Shown here in pieces: positions 1 to 7,480 of a stretch of 11,065 nucleotides of DNA. Within the stretch, counting starts at the first letter, position 1; every line of letters starts with the position of its first letter. Both the position numbers and the translations under genes were made by a program. The DNA is from a bacterium (GTDB lineage: Bacteria; Bacillota_I; Bacilli_A; RF39; UBA660). The stretch spans positions 1-11,065 of the forward strand of contig JAQXIG010000119.1 of assembly GCA_029007685.1 (NCBI GenBank), written 5' to 3'. The notes beneath the pieces are model-generated. The model ran no database searches and was not told where the DNA came from. It saw only the letters and a program-made list of their open reading frames with translations.

Positions 1-230
1 ATGCAATTTCTGAAGCTTCGACTGTAGATAATATTGTTCATACGGGACAATCTGTTCATTACAGTGGTTTCTCCTTCATAGATACTGTAATGATAGATGG
101 TCTAGGATATAAATGGACAGATGTAGTAGGAACTACTGTGATTGGGCAACCTACCCATGATGGCACTAGTACCCAAACTGGTAACATTGGTAATGGTTAT
201 GCTAAAATAACAGCATTAACCGTACAATAA
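1..230 (+). CDS. C-terminal end of a glycine-rich surface protein (5' truncated by window)
   Basis: The frame is open from base 3 to a TAA at 228-230 and gives 75 residues with no start in view. The text contains MIDGLGYKWTDVVG, a Thr/Gly-rich stretch and the ending TGNIGNGYAKIT. This arrangement, above all the terminal GNGYAKIT block, resembles the C-terminal glycine-rich domain seen at the end of many exported adhesin-like proteins of gut Firmicutes. There is no sorting signal and no C-terminal membrane helix. The stop is followed 12 bases later by an intrinsic terminator, so this is the last gene of its unit. The family is assigned from pattern memory only, and the function of the whole protein cannot be read from this fragment. 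Confidence 0.6.
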   Translation, partial: AISEASTVDNIVHTGQSVHYSGFSFIDTVMIDGLGYKWTDVVGTTVIGQPTHDGTSTQTGNIGNGYAKITALTVQ

Positions 231-242
231 ATAACATATAAG

Positions 243-273
243 AAGAATCGATCATCAAAATCGGTTCTTTTTT
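243..273 (+). terminator. Intrinsic terminator after the glycine-rich gene
   Basis: Arms AAGAATCGAT (243-252) and ATCGGTTCTT (260-269) pair over 10 bp with one G-U pair. They enclose a 7-base loop and run into six T (268-273). It lies 12 bases after the stop at 230 and separates that gene from the LTA synthase operon. Confidence 0.85.
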
Positions 274-313
274 CAATTTTTAATCATGGAATCTAGCATA
301 AAAAAGAAACTAA

Positions 314-322
314 TGCTATAAT
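314..322 (+). promoter_or_regulatory. Extended -10 promoter of the LTA synthase operon
   Basis: TGC-TATAAT is an extended -10 (TG at 314-315, TATAAT at 317-322). No convincing -35 box lies 16-18 bases upstream, as expected when a TGn extension carries recognition. Transcription would start near 329, leaving a leader of about 16 bases that contains the AAAGGG ribosome binding site (331-336), 8 bases before the ATG at 345. Confidence 0.55.
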
Positions 323-344
323 AATAAAAGAAAGGGTCGTTATA

Positions 345-2468
345 ATGAAAAGAATAAAAAAGAAATTAAAAAAAATGAGTGATAAATTTATAAAAACTAT
401 AGAATATATAATGGCTAATCCTAAAAAATCAATGATTACCGTCATCAATCGTATAATAGAAACCATAAAGAATAATGTGTTATTTTTTGTCTACGTATTA
501 GTCTCTTTGTTTTGTGCCACAATCGTAAGGTACATTACTATTAACACGACGGAAAATATTTTAAATATAAAACCGATAATTGCAGATTTGGCAGTAATAT
601 TAGGATTAGGAGGTTTTAGCTTTTTTTTAAAAGAAAAAAACCGCTTTGCATATTTACTAACTATCAATATAATCCTGACATTGTTATGTATTATTAATTC
701 GTTATACTACACATTTTATACCTCATATGTTTCAGTATCGTTAATTGGAACCTTAGAATATTTATTTCAAGTGAGTGATGCTGTCACCAAAAATGTAGTA
801 AAAGCCCAAGATTTTGTCTATCTATTAGCACCAATTTGTTTAATTATCACGCAGATTCGCTTGAAAAAAAGTAAAAAATATATATCAAAAAATAAACAGA
901 AAAATGATCCTCATAAAGCTTTCATTTGCTTAGGAACTACTGGAATTTTAATTTTTTGTTTTATTTCTATGCTTACATCGTTGGAAATTGGCAGATTTTC
1001 TAAACAATGGAATCGTGAATATATCGTAATGAAGTTTGGAATCTATACATACCAACTAAATGACATCGTAAAAAGCATTGAACCTAAAATAACTAGTCTG
1101 TTTGGTTATGATAATGCCTTAAAAAATTTTAATGAATATTTCCAAGATCGACCAAATAAACAAACAATAGTAAATGAATATACAGGAATATTTGAAGGGA
1201 AAAATATTATTGCAATCCATGCTGAGAGCATGCAATCTGTTGCTATAGGATTAACCTTTAATGGGCAAGAAGTGACACCAACTTTAAATCGCTTAGCCAA
1301 AGAATCCTTAAATTTTACGAACTTCTATACTCAAGTAAGCGTTGGAACTTCTAGTGATTCAGAATTTACCTTAAACACATCATTAATGCCTACGAATAAT
1401 GGAACTGCTTTCGTCAGCTACTTTAATAGAGAATATGTCAGCATTCCTAAATTATTGAAAGAAAAAGGCTATTACAGCTTTTCGATGCATGCCAATAATG
1501 GTTCTTACTGGAATCGTGATGTAATGCATCAATCATTAGGGTATAATCATTTTTACAGTAAAAAAGAATATGAAATTGATGAATGGATTGGTCTCGGGTT
1601 ATCTGATAAATCTTTCTTTAAACAGTCAATCGAAAAAATAAAAGAAATAAATAAAAAAGGGCAACCATATTATGGAACCGTAATCATGCTAACCAATCAC
1701 ACCCCATTTGCTGATGTAGATAAATACGGTGAATTCGATGTCGATTTAAAAGAAGAAGTATACAATGAAGAAACAACAGAAACAGAAATGATTTCATACC
1801 CATATATGGAAGGAACTAAGCTTGGAAATTATTTTAAAAGCTTACATTATGCAGATGAAGCTCTTGGTGAGTTTATCACATCCTTAGAAGAAGAGGGACT
1901 TTTGGAAAATACCGTAATTGTCATCTACGGTGATCACGATGCCAGACTTCCTAAAGCTGATTTTGCTAGATTATTCAATTATGATAAAGAAAATGATACT
2001 ACCTTACCATCTGATAGTGAAAATTATCATAAAGTAGATTATTATCAATATGAATTGTTAAGAAAAGTACCATTCATGATTTACAGTAAAGAAACAAAAG
2101 AGACATTACATCGTGATGTAACAAATGTAATGGGAATGTACGATGTAATGCCTACCTTAGGAAATATGTTTGGCTTCTATAATAAATACCAATTAGGAAA
2201 AGATATTTTTAACACAACAGATGATAACATTGTAGTATTCCCAAATGGGAATTGGTTAACGAATAAAGTATACTATAACACTCAAAAAGGAGAATATCTG
2301 ACTCTAAAAGATACCATCATTACGGAAGAATACATTGAGCAGTGCAGTACCTATGCTGAAAAGCTATTAAACGTATCTAACTCTTTAATCGTTTATGATT
2401 TAATCAAAAAAGAACGAGAAACCATTGAGTCAGATACAGATTATATTGAAGAAAAGGTTGCTGAATAA
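345..2468 (+). CDS. LTA synthase-family membrane glycerol/polyol phosphotransferase (sulfatase fold)
   Basis: This is a polytopic enzyme of the LtaS/sulfatase family. Family members move glycerol-phosphate from phosphatidylglycerol onto a growing anionic polymer outside the membrane. A basic N-terminus is followed by five predicted helices (about 45-65, 76-95, 101-121, 155-171, 191-211), as in LtaS. The extracellular catalytic domain spans about 285-640. By alignment from memory with S. aureus LtaS, the metal ligands are E294 (AESMQS), D530 and H531 (YGDHD), and the substrate-pocket residues are H382, W389, R391 (WNRD) and H452 (TNHTPF). The nucleophile block reads GTSSDSEF (334-341) where LtaS has GKTSDAEF, so Ser336 sits where Thr is usual. 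The 707 residues are slightly longer than typical LtaS. The start is set by AAAGGG at 331-336. The stop overlaps the next start (TAATG). It could make LTA, a related polymer, or act as a primase-type paralogue. Confidence 0.93.
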   Translation: MKRIKKKLKKMSDKFIKTIEYIMANPKKSMITVINRIIETIKNNVLFFVYVLVSLFCATIVRYITINTTENILNIKPIIADLAVILGLGGFSFFLKEKNRFAYLLTINIILTLLCIINSLYYTFYTSYVSVSLIGTLEYLFQVSDAVTKNVVKAQDFVYLLAPICLIITQIRLKKSKKYISKNKQKNDPHKAFICLGTTGILIFCFISMLTSLEIGRFSKQWNREYIVMKFGIYTYQLNDIVKSIEPKITSLFGYDNALKNFNEYFQDRPNKQTIVNEYTGIFEGKNIIAIHAESMQSVAIGLTFNGQEVTPTLNRLAKESLNFTNFYTQVSVGTSSDSEFTLNTSLMPTNNGTAFVSYFNREYVSIPKLLKEKGYYSFSMHANNGSYWNRDVMHQSLGYNHFYSKKEYEIDEWIGLGLSDKSFFKQSIEKIKEINKKGQPYYGTVIMLTNHTPFADVDKYGEFDVDLKEEVYNEETTETEMISYPYMEGTKLGNYFKSLHYADEALGEFITSLEEEGLLENTVIVIYGDHDARLPKADFARLFNYDKENDTTLPSDSENYHKVDYYQYELLRKVPFMIYSKETKETLHRDVTNVMGMYDVMPTLGNMFGFYNKYQLGKDIFNTTDDNIVVFPNGNWLTNKVYYNTQKGEYLTLKDTIITEEYIEQCSTYAEKLLNVSNSLIVYDLIKKERETIESDTDYIEEKVAE

Positions 2469-3088
2469 TGAAAAAGAAAAAAAAGAAAAAAATAAAAGTA
2501 AAAGCAGTAGGAATAATAATGGGAGGAGTTGTCATTCTAGGTGTCCTAACTTGGAATTTTCATTTAAAAAATAAACCATTAGAGATCACAGTTGTCAGTA
2601 CAATAGAGGGGTATAACTATTATCTAGATAGTAATGAAACTCGAGTATATAAAAAGTATTACAAACAATTAGAAGAAGAAATTGAGGATAATAAAATTGA
2701 CGAGAAAAATTATGCGGAATTGGTTGCCAAATTATTCATAATTGACTTTTATACTTTGAGTAATAAAGTGACCAACCAAGATATTGGGGGAATTCAATTT
2801 GTTCATACCAATTTACAAAGTAAATTAAAAAGCGAAGCCACATCTAGCGTGTATAAGTATGTAAAAAATAATTTATCTGGGCAAAGAAGACAAAAACTAC
2901 CAGAAGTAAAAGATGTAGAAATATTAGAAAACAAACAAATAAATTATAATAATGAAAAATATCAAGATCTAAGTGCTTACCAATTAAAAGTAAAAGTAGA
3001 GTATGTAAAAGATCTAGATTATCCAGAAGAAGTGAGCGTAACATTAATACATGAAGAAAATAAGTTGGTCTTGGTTGAAATGAAGTAA
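2468..3088 (+). CDS. Membrane-anchored protein of unknown function, translationally coupled to the LTA synthase
   Basis: I do not recognise this 206-residue protein. It begins with a poly-lysine stretch (residues 2-8), then one hydrophobic helix (about 13-30), giving an N-in topology with an outside domain of about 175 residues. That domain has an acidic, probably helical part (60-100) with DFYTLSNK, and a C-terminal beta-rich part (about 148-206) with repeating hydrophobic alternation ending in a short strand pair. This layout recalls small NTF2-like or pilot-type extracytoplasmic domains, which is inference only. It has no cysteines. The ATG shares its A with the upstream stop (TAATG at 2466-2470), and AAAAGG at 2452-2457 inside the previous gene serves as ribosome binding site, so translation is coupled. 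Co-expression with an LTA synthase-like enzyme and a BIG2 surface protein suggests an envelope role. The first codons contain A8 and A7 runs (2477-2492). Confidence 0.85.
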   Translation: MKKKKKKKIKVKAVGIIMGGVVILGVLTWNFHLKNKPLEITVVSTIEGYNYYLDSNETRVYKKYYKQLEEEIEDNKIDEKNYAELVAKLFIIDFYTLSNKVTNQDIGGIQFVHTNLQSKLKSEATSSVYKYVKNNLSGQRRQKLPEVKDVEILENKQINYNNEKYQDLSAYQLKVKVEYVKDLDYPEEVSVTLIHEENKLVLVEMK

Positions 3089-3105
3089 GATCTAGGAGTG
3101 AGAAA

Positions 3106-5796
3106 ATGAATTACTATGATAGACAGATTGAAAAAAATAAAAAGCAATTATTAATAGGTCTCGGGGTGGGGATGGTATTAATTTTAGCAGGTTATTTATG
3201 GACAGTACTCCCTGTTTTACTACAACAAGATCACATTGTAAAGTTCCGATTCAATAATGGTGAAGAAGAATGGATTGTTTCAGTACACCACAATGATGTT
3301 GTTCAAAGAATAGAAGATCCTATCATGGAAGGATATATATTTGGAGGATGGGCATTAGAAGATTCTCTATATAATTTTGATAATCAAGTTACTAGAAATT
3401 TAGTATTAGAAGCAGTATGGCATACTCAAGAGGAATATGGAACTACTACTGATATTACCAGATATGAAGTAATCTACGATAGTAATGGTGGTAGTGCTAT
3501 TGAAAATGATAGTGTTATCAAACACGGAGTAATCACAAAACCAGAACCTCCAACAAAAAAAGGATATACCTTTGTCGGTTGGAAAGAAAACGGAGAAGAC
3601 TATAACTTTGATCAAAAAGTAGAAGGAAATGTGAAACTAGAGGCCGAATGGGTCAAAAATCCAGAAGGAAATAATGGTAGTTTAGAAATCGCAATAGGAT
3701 CAGAATCAGGAACTGGGACCGGAATAGGAACAATTGTAATTCCTAATACCGATACAGACGAAAAACCACCAGCAACGGATCATCCAAGTACAAGTCCTTC
3801 AACGGAAAAAGTGACTTCCATATCAATAACCAAAAGTATAAGCTTAATGAAAGGAACTACTAAAAATTTAAGTGTAAACTACCAACCAAGCAATGCCCAA
3901 TTAACCACATTAACTTGGACAAGTAGTAATCCAAAAGTAGCAGTGGTAAGTAGTTCTGGAGAAATAACAGCAGTCGCAGCAGGAGCAACTAAAATTACCG
4001 TAAAAGATACAATAGGAAATACGGCATCTTGTATTGTAACCGTAATTGAAAATCTCCCACAAGTGACATCAATTTCCATTTCAAGCAACCTAAAACTAGA
4101 AAAGGGTACTAGTCAAACTCTAAGTGTAAGTCATAAACCAAGCAATGCTCAATTAACCACATTAACTTGGACAAGTAATAATACCAAAGTAGCAACGGTA
4201 AATAACTCAGGGAACATAACCGCAGTAGGAACTGGAACGGCTAAGATTACGGTTAAAGATAGCTTAGGAAATAGTGCAACATGTACAGTAACAGTAATCA
4301 ATCCAACTACGAGTCCAAGCCCAAGTAATACACCAAATCCTCCACAAAATAAAGTCACTTCAATATCAATTGCAAATAACGTCAAACTAGAAAAAGGTGC
4401 TAGCCAAACTTTAACTGTAAGTCATGAACCAAGCAACGCAACACTAACCAAGTTAACTTGGAGCAGTAGTAATAGCAAAGTAGCAACGGTAAGTAGCTCA
4501 GGGAAAATAACAGCAGTCGGCACTGGAACAGCCAACATCACGGTAAAAGATACTCTCAATAATTACGCAACATGTACAGTAACGGTAATTCAAAATCCTA
4601 CTAGTATATCCATTACTGCCGGACCTCTTTGGATAAGAATGGGAGATCAAAAACAATTAGCCGTAACCTTTACGCCTGGTACAACAACTGAAAAAAGTAT
4701 TACTTGGAGTAGCAGTAATAATAATATTGCGACTGTCAATAGTAGTGGTATTGTGACCGGAAAGAGTGCCGGAAAGGTGACCATTATAGCTCGTACTAGC
4801 AACGGAAAAGAAGCAAATACCACAGTAATAGTAGATTCAGGAAGTTTAAATATATTAGAAGATACTAGCTTTAGCAAAGGATTTGAGCTATGGGCAAGTG
4901 ATACCAGTGGAAAATATGCATGTGTGAACTGTAATAATCCATATTGGTATATAACAAGTCAGAATTTGCCTAACCAATTTAATACAAGTAATATAGCGTA
5001 CCAAAATGGCAATTATATCCTCAATGCCAACAATAATGGTATCAACAACAAATTGATTACTTATAATAAAAATGGTTTCATGAAGTTAGACATTAATACT
5101 TTTGGAGCTAGTTATTCTACAGAAGCTAGTGGTTGGCCACATTTATTATTAGCGGGAAAATACTATCCTAACAACGTTCAGAATTTTTATAGTCAAGAAA
5201 ATGAATTGAGACAAAAGTATAATAGCTTTAAAGATGCCAATGGAAAGTGGAATGATGTAATATTCAATGTAGATCTAAAATTAGATTTGATGACCAAAGG
5301 AAATCCAATACGGGGAGTACAAGCAGCTCAATATTTATCTTTTATAGAGATAAAAGACAAAAAAGGTCATAATATGATATGGTTTGGCTTCAATTTATTT
5401 GATGATAGAGCAGAAGCACAAGGATATCTTACACAACTAGATCAAAAAACACAAAAATACATCTACCTCTTAAGTACTCCTCAAGTTTATAACGGTATGG
5501 GAAATAGTATCTACAATAATGGTAATATCGCTTATGGACAGTGGAAAACAGCTAGTGTCAATGTATCAAAATATATTCGCAGAGTAGTAGATTTCCTAAA
5601 TGGAAATAATGAAAGTGGTGCGCTACTTTGGGGAAGAAGAGTAGAAGCCAAAGATTTGTATATTGGTGGCTTTAATATCGGATATGAAATACATGGTGAA
5701 TACCATATGGCTATGAATATGAGAAATTTAAAGCTATACTCAAGAGAAACTTCGGCGAATTATGATGGTTGTACTGCTAGTAACCCATGTTACTAA
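3106..5796 (+). CDS. Membrane-anchored surface protein: two InlB-type repeats, four BIG2 domains, unknown C-terminal region
   Basis: This 896-residue protein has a short cytoplasmic N-terminus and one uncleaved-looking helix (about 15-38), so the rest should lie outside. Domains in order: InlB B-repeat/Listeria-Bacteroides repeats at 44-105 and 120-182 (EGYIFGGW and KGYTFVGW cores, each ending EAVW or EAEW); a Gly/Thr then Pro/Ser/Thr linker (183-234); BIG2 domains at 235-315, 319-398, 416-495 and 498-576, with a Pro/Ser/Thr spacer (399-415) before the third; and a Tyr/Asn-rich region (580-896) that I do not recognise. The last has Cys606 and Cys609 near its start and Cys889 and Cys895 at its end. 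BIG2 domains are known as stalks and adhesion modules. There is no LPXTG. AGGAG at 3094-3098 stands 7 bases before the ATG, which lies 17 bases after the previous stop, making it the third operon gene. The role is probably surface binding; the ligand is unknown. Confidence 0.92.
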   Translation: MNYYDRQIEKNKKQLLIGLGVGMVLILAGYLWTVLPVLLQQDHIVKFRFNNGEEEWIVSVHHNDVVQRIEDPIMEGYIFGGWALEDSLYNFDNQVTRNLVLEAVWHTQEEYGTTTDITRYEVIYDSNGGSAIENDSVIKHGVITKPEPPTKKGYTFVGWKENGEDYNFDQKVEGNVKLEAEWVKNPEGNNGSLEIAIGSESGTGTGIGTIVIPNTDTDEKPPATDHPSTSPSTEKVTSISITKSISLMKGTTKNLSVNYQPSNAQLTTLTWTSSNPKVAVVSSSGEITAVAAGATKITVKDTIGNTASCIVTVIENLPQVTSISISSNLKLEKGTSQTLSVSHKPSNAQLTTLTWTSNNTKVATVNNSGNITAVGTGTAKITVKDSLGNSATCTVTVINPTTSPSPSNTPNPPQNKVTSISIANNVKLEKGASQTLTVSHEPSNATLTKLTWSSSNSKVATVSSSGKITAVGTGTANITVKDTLNNYATCTVTVIQNPTSISITAGPLWIRMGDQKQLAVTFTPGTTTEKSITWSSSNNNIATVNSSGIVTGKSAGKVTIIARTSNGKEANTTVIVDSGSLNILEDTSFSKGFELWASDTSGKYACVNCNNPYWYITSQNLPNQFNTSNIAYQNGNYILNANNNGINNKLITYNKNGFMKLDINTFGASYSTEASGWPHLLLAGKYYPNNVQNFYSQENELRQKYNSFKDANGKWNDVIFNVDLKLDLMTKGNPIRGVQAAQYLSFIEIKDKKGHNMIWFGFNLFDDRAEAQGYLTQLDQKTQKYIYLLSTPQVYNGMGNSIYNNGNIAYGQWKTASVNVSKYIRRVVDFLNGNNESGALLWGRRVEAKDLYIGGFNIGYEIHGEYHMAMNMRNLKLYSRETSANYDGCTASNPCY
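3808..4833 (+). repeat. Four tandem BIG2-encoding units
   Basis: Four units of roughly 80 codons each carry the pattern S-I-S-I, then L-T-W-(T/S)-S, then K-V-A-x-V-x-x-S-G-x-I-T-A-V and a final T-V-T-V-I. Units 1 and 2 are nearly identical at DNA level over 45 bases (3886-3930 and 4138-4182, two differences by eye, 252 bases apart). Units 2 and 3 also share long matching stretches. The fourth unit is clearly diverged, with TGKSAGKVT in place of TAVGTGTA. Confidence 0.85.
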
Positions 5797-5807
5797 AAAG
5801 CATAAAT

Positions 5808-5841
5808 AAAATAGAATCGATAACATATCGATTCTATTTTT
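5808..5841. terminator. Bidirectional terminator between convergent genes
   Basis: A perfect 14-bp stem (5808-5821 with 5827-5840) encloses a 5-base loop. The right arm ends in five T for the + strand operon. On the - strand the same stem is followed by TTTTATTT-type sequence, so it can also stop the LCP transcript, whose stop codon is at 5884-5886. It shares the core GAATCGAT with the terminator at 243-273. Confidence 0.88.
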
Positions 5842-5883
5842 GCGTATAAAAGTTGCCAAAAAATTTATCATTATGGATAAAAT

Positions 5884-7413
5884 TTAGGGGGAAAAAGCAA
5901 ACTCTTTAATCACTGTAGGACTTTCCATTTCTAAATTAATCTTCATTTCTTGACTAGCTTTCTCTATTGAATTATTATCTAACATATAACTCCATAAGTT
6001 CATTTTTAAGTTTTTAAAATAAACCATTTCACCTTCACCAGCCAGTCGAATTTGCTCAATATTCACAATCTCATCTCCATAACGATTCGCACTCATTAAA
6101 TTCTTAAAAATATTATAGAAAGATAAAATTTCATTCGTCGTTAAATTGGTATCCAAGTTATTAGATACTGTATCAATAATTTCCAATAATTGATCCACAC
6201 TTCGAACTGTAGTCAATTTTTGTAACATCGCTTTCACTAATAATTGTTGATTATAACCACGACCAATATCACCATTTACCAAATCATAACGATTTCGAGC
6301 TAGTACCAAAGCTTGTTCGCCGTTTAAAGTTTGCTGTCCTCTATCAATACAGATTTTACCCATACGATCAGAATTATCTGTACATAATTTTTTAGGGACT
6401 TCTACATTGACCCCACCTAAAGCATCAACTAAATTAACCACACCTTTAAAGTTAACCTTTACATAATAATTAACATCAATTCCAAAAGTATTTTCAATAG
6501 TTTCCATCATGCAATCTGTACCATACCAACCAGCATGGGTTAATTTATTTTTTTGATTATTACGACAACTAATAGGCAAATAGCTATCTCGAGGAATGGA
6601 CATCATAGTAGTATTTAAAGTATATGGATTAAACGTAATCAAAATCAATGCGTCTCCATTAGCATAAGCATTTTTTTTAAGACCATCTTTTTCCGAATCT
6701 ACTCCCATTAATAAAATCGAAAAAGGCTTTGTCGTAGAATGATTGGTAGCATCACTTACAGTATCATTCTTAGCTACCGTCTTATCCTTCGTAATGATTT
6801 CTTTTAAATCATCCTGAATGTTATTATATCCTTCTGTAGTAGAAAACATGACTGCATAATTACTAGAAATTAACATACTATCAATCTTATTATGATAAAG
6901 ATCTCCAAGCATTTTAAGTAAATCGTCGTATAAAACAATCTTATTATCATTTTCTAACTTGTAATCTTCAATAATCTCTTTCGCAATAATATAATTATCA
7001 ATCGATAACGTATCATTCAAAAGTCCAATAGTAATACCAGTGACATCATCAATCTCTTCAATCTGGTTTTCTTTTAAAGTGACCAAACTAGAAGAATAAA
7101 CAATTTTACTTTTATTAATGGAATCGATCGCATCATAAACTCTTCCAACTAAAAAAGAAATCCCAACATTAAATAAAACAAAAACAATCATCAAAAAAAT
7201 AGCAAATTCCTTTTTTAACTTTTGTTTCATTTGAAAGAAAAAAAAGTTGATAACAAGAATAATTCCAATCACAATATAACGTATAACGGGCTCGATAGGA
7301 CCTAATTGCAAAATTCTATAAATCAGATAAATGCTACTTATTAAACAAAGTAAAATTAAAAAATTATTAATTTTAAAAGAAGTCTTTTTCTTTATCTTTT
7401 TCACTTTTGTCAT
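5884..7413 (-). CDS. LytR-CpsA-Psr (LCP) family protein with three membrane helices and a solute-binding-like insert
   Basis: LCP enzymes transfer undecaprenyl-linked anionic polymers to peptidoglycan outside the membrane. Three helices (about 14-33, 42-60, 69-89) precede an extracellular region. Residues about 102-212 resemble part of a periplasmic solute-binding fold (GITIGLLND, then KIDSMLISSNYAVM near 176-189). The LCP domain spans about 230-400: LLMGVDS with D239, GD with D254, MSIPRDSY with R275, KLTHAGWYG, LVDALGGVNVEVP, LNGEQALVLARNRYD (R373, R375) and GDIGRGYNQQ (R385). The Arg usual before the second Asp (R-S-D) is Asn252 here, a variant I associate with a Firmicutes subfamily. Cysteines 283, 301, 344 and 355 all lie in this domain and could form disulfides. 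The start is set by AGGGGTGAT (complement of 7418-7426). It converges on the BIG2 operon. It is long for the family (509 residues versus roughly 300-400). The donor polymer could be the product of the neighbouring LTA-synthase-like system, but that is a guess. Confidence 0.93.
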   Translation of the reverse strand: MTKVKKIKKKTSFKINNFLILLCLISSIYLIYRILQLGPIEPVIRYIVIGIILVINFFFFQMKQKLKKEFAIFLMIVFVLFNVGISFLVGRVYDAIDSINKSKIVYSSSLVTLKENQIEEIDDVTGITIGLLNDTLSIDNYIIAKEIIEDYKLENDNKIVLYDDLLKMLGDLYHNKIDSMLISSNYAVMFSTTEGYNNIQDDLKEIITKDKTVAKNDTVSDATNHSTTKPFSILLMGVDSEKDGLKKNAYANGDALILITFNPYTLNTTMMSIPRDSYLPISCRNNQKNKLTHAGWYGTDCMMETIENTFGIDVNYYVKVNFKGVVNLVDALGGVNVEVPKKLCTDNSDRMGKICIDRGQQTLNGEQALVLARNRYDLVNGDIGRGYNQQLLVKAMLQKLTTVRSVDQLLEIIDTVSNNLDTNLTTNEILSFYNIFKNLMSANRYGDEIVNIEQIRLAGEGEMVYFKNLKMNLWSYMLDNNSIEKASQEMKINLEMESPTVIKEFAFSP

Positions 7414-7431
7414 AAAATCACCCCTATTATC

Positions 7432-7460
7432 ATTATAACCAAATTTGAAAAGTTATACAA
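7432..7460 (-). promoter_or_regulatory. Promoter of the LCP gene
   Basis: Read on the - strand, TTGTAT (7455-7460) lies 17 bases before a perfect TATAAT (7432-7437). The transcript would start near 7425, at or within the ribosome binding site AGGGGTGAT (7418-7426), so the leader is very short or the start lies a few bases further up. The -35 box matches the consensus at only three of six bases. The element is interlocked with a + strand promoter. Confidence 0.55.
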
Positions 7461-7474
7461 CGAACTGTTATAAT
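7445..7474 (+). promoter_or_regulatory. Strong-looking + strand promoter facing away from the LCP gene
   Basis: TTGAAA (7445-7450, five of six consensus bases) and TGT-TATAAT (7466-7474, extended -10) are separated by 18 bases. The predicted start is near 7481. The next landmark downstream is an intrinsic terminator ending at 7576, not a gene with a ribosome binding site. Its -10 forms an 8-bp inverted repeat with the -10 of the LCP promoter. Confidence 0.55.
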
Positions 7475-7480
7475 ATCATA

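Noticed and set aside
3879..4877. Several long open frames on the - strand inside the BIG2 region, including 3879-4088, 4149-4385 and 4647-4877.
   Set aside because: They mirror the repetitive codons of the + strand BIG2 gene, have no ribosome binding sites and give low-complexity hydrophobic proteins.
3106..5796. Sortase-type anchoring of the BIG2 protein.
   Set aside because: There is no LPXTG-like motif, hydrophobic tail or basic end at the C-terminus; the N-terminal helix is the likely anchor.
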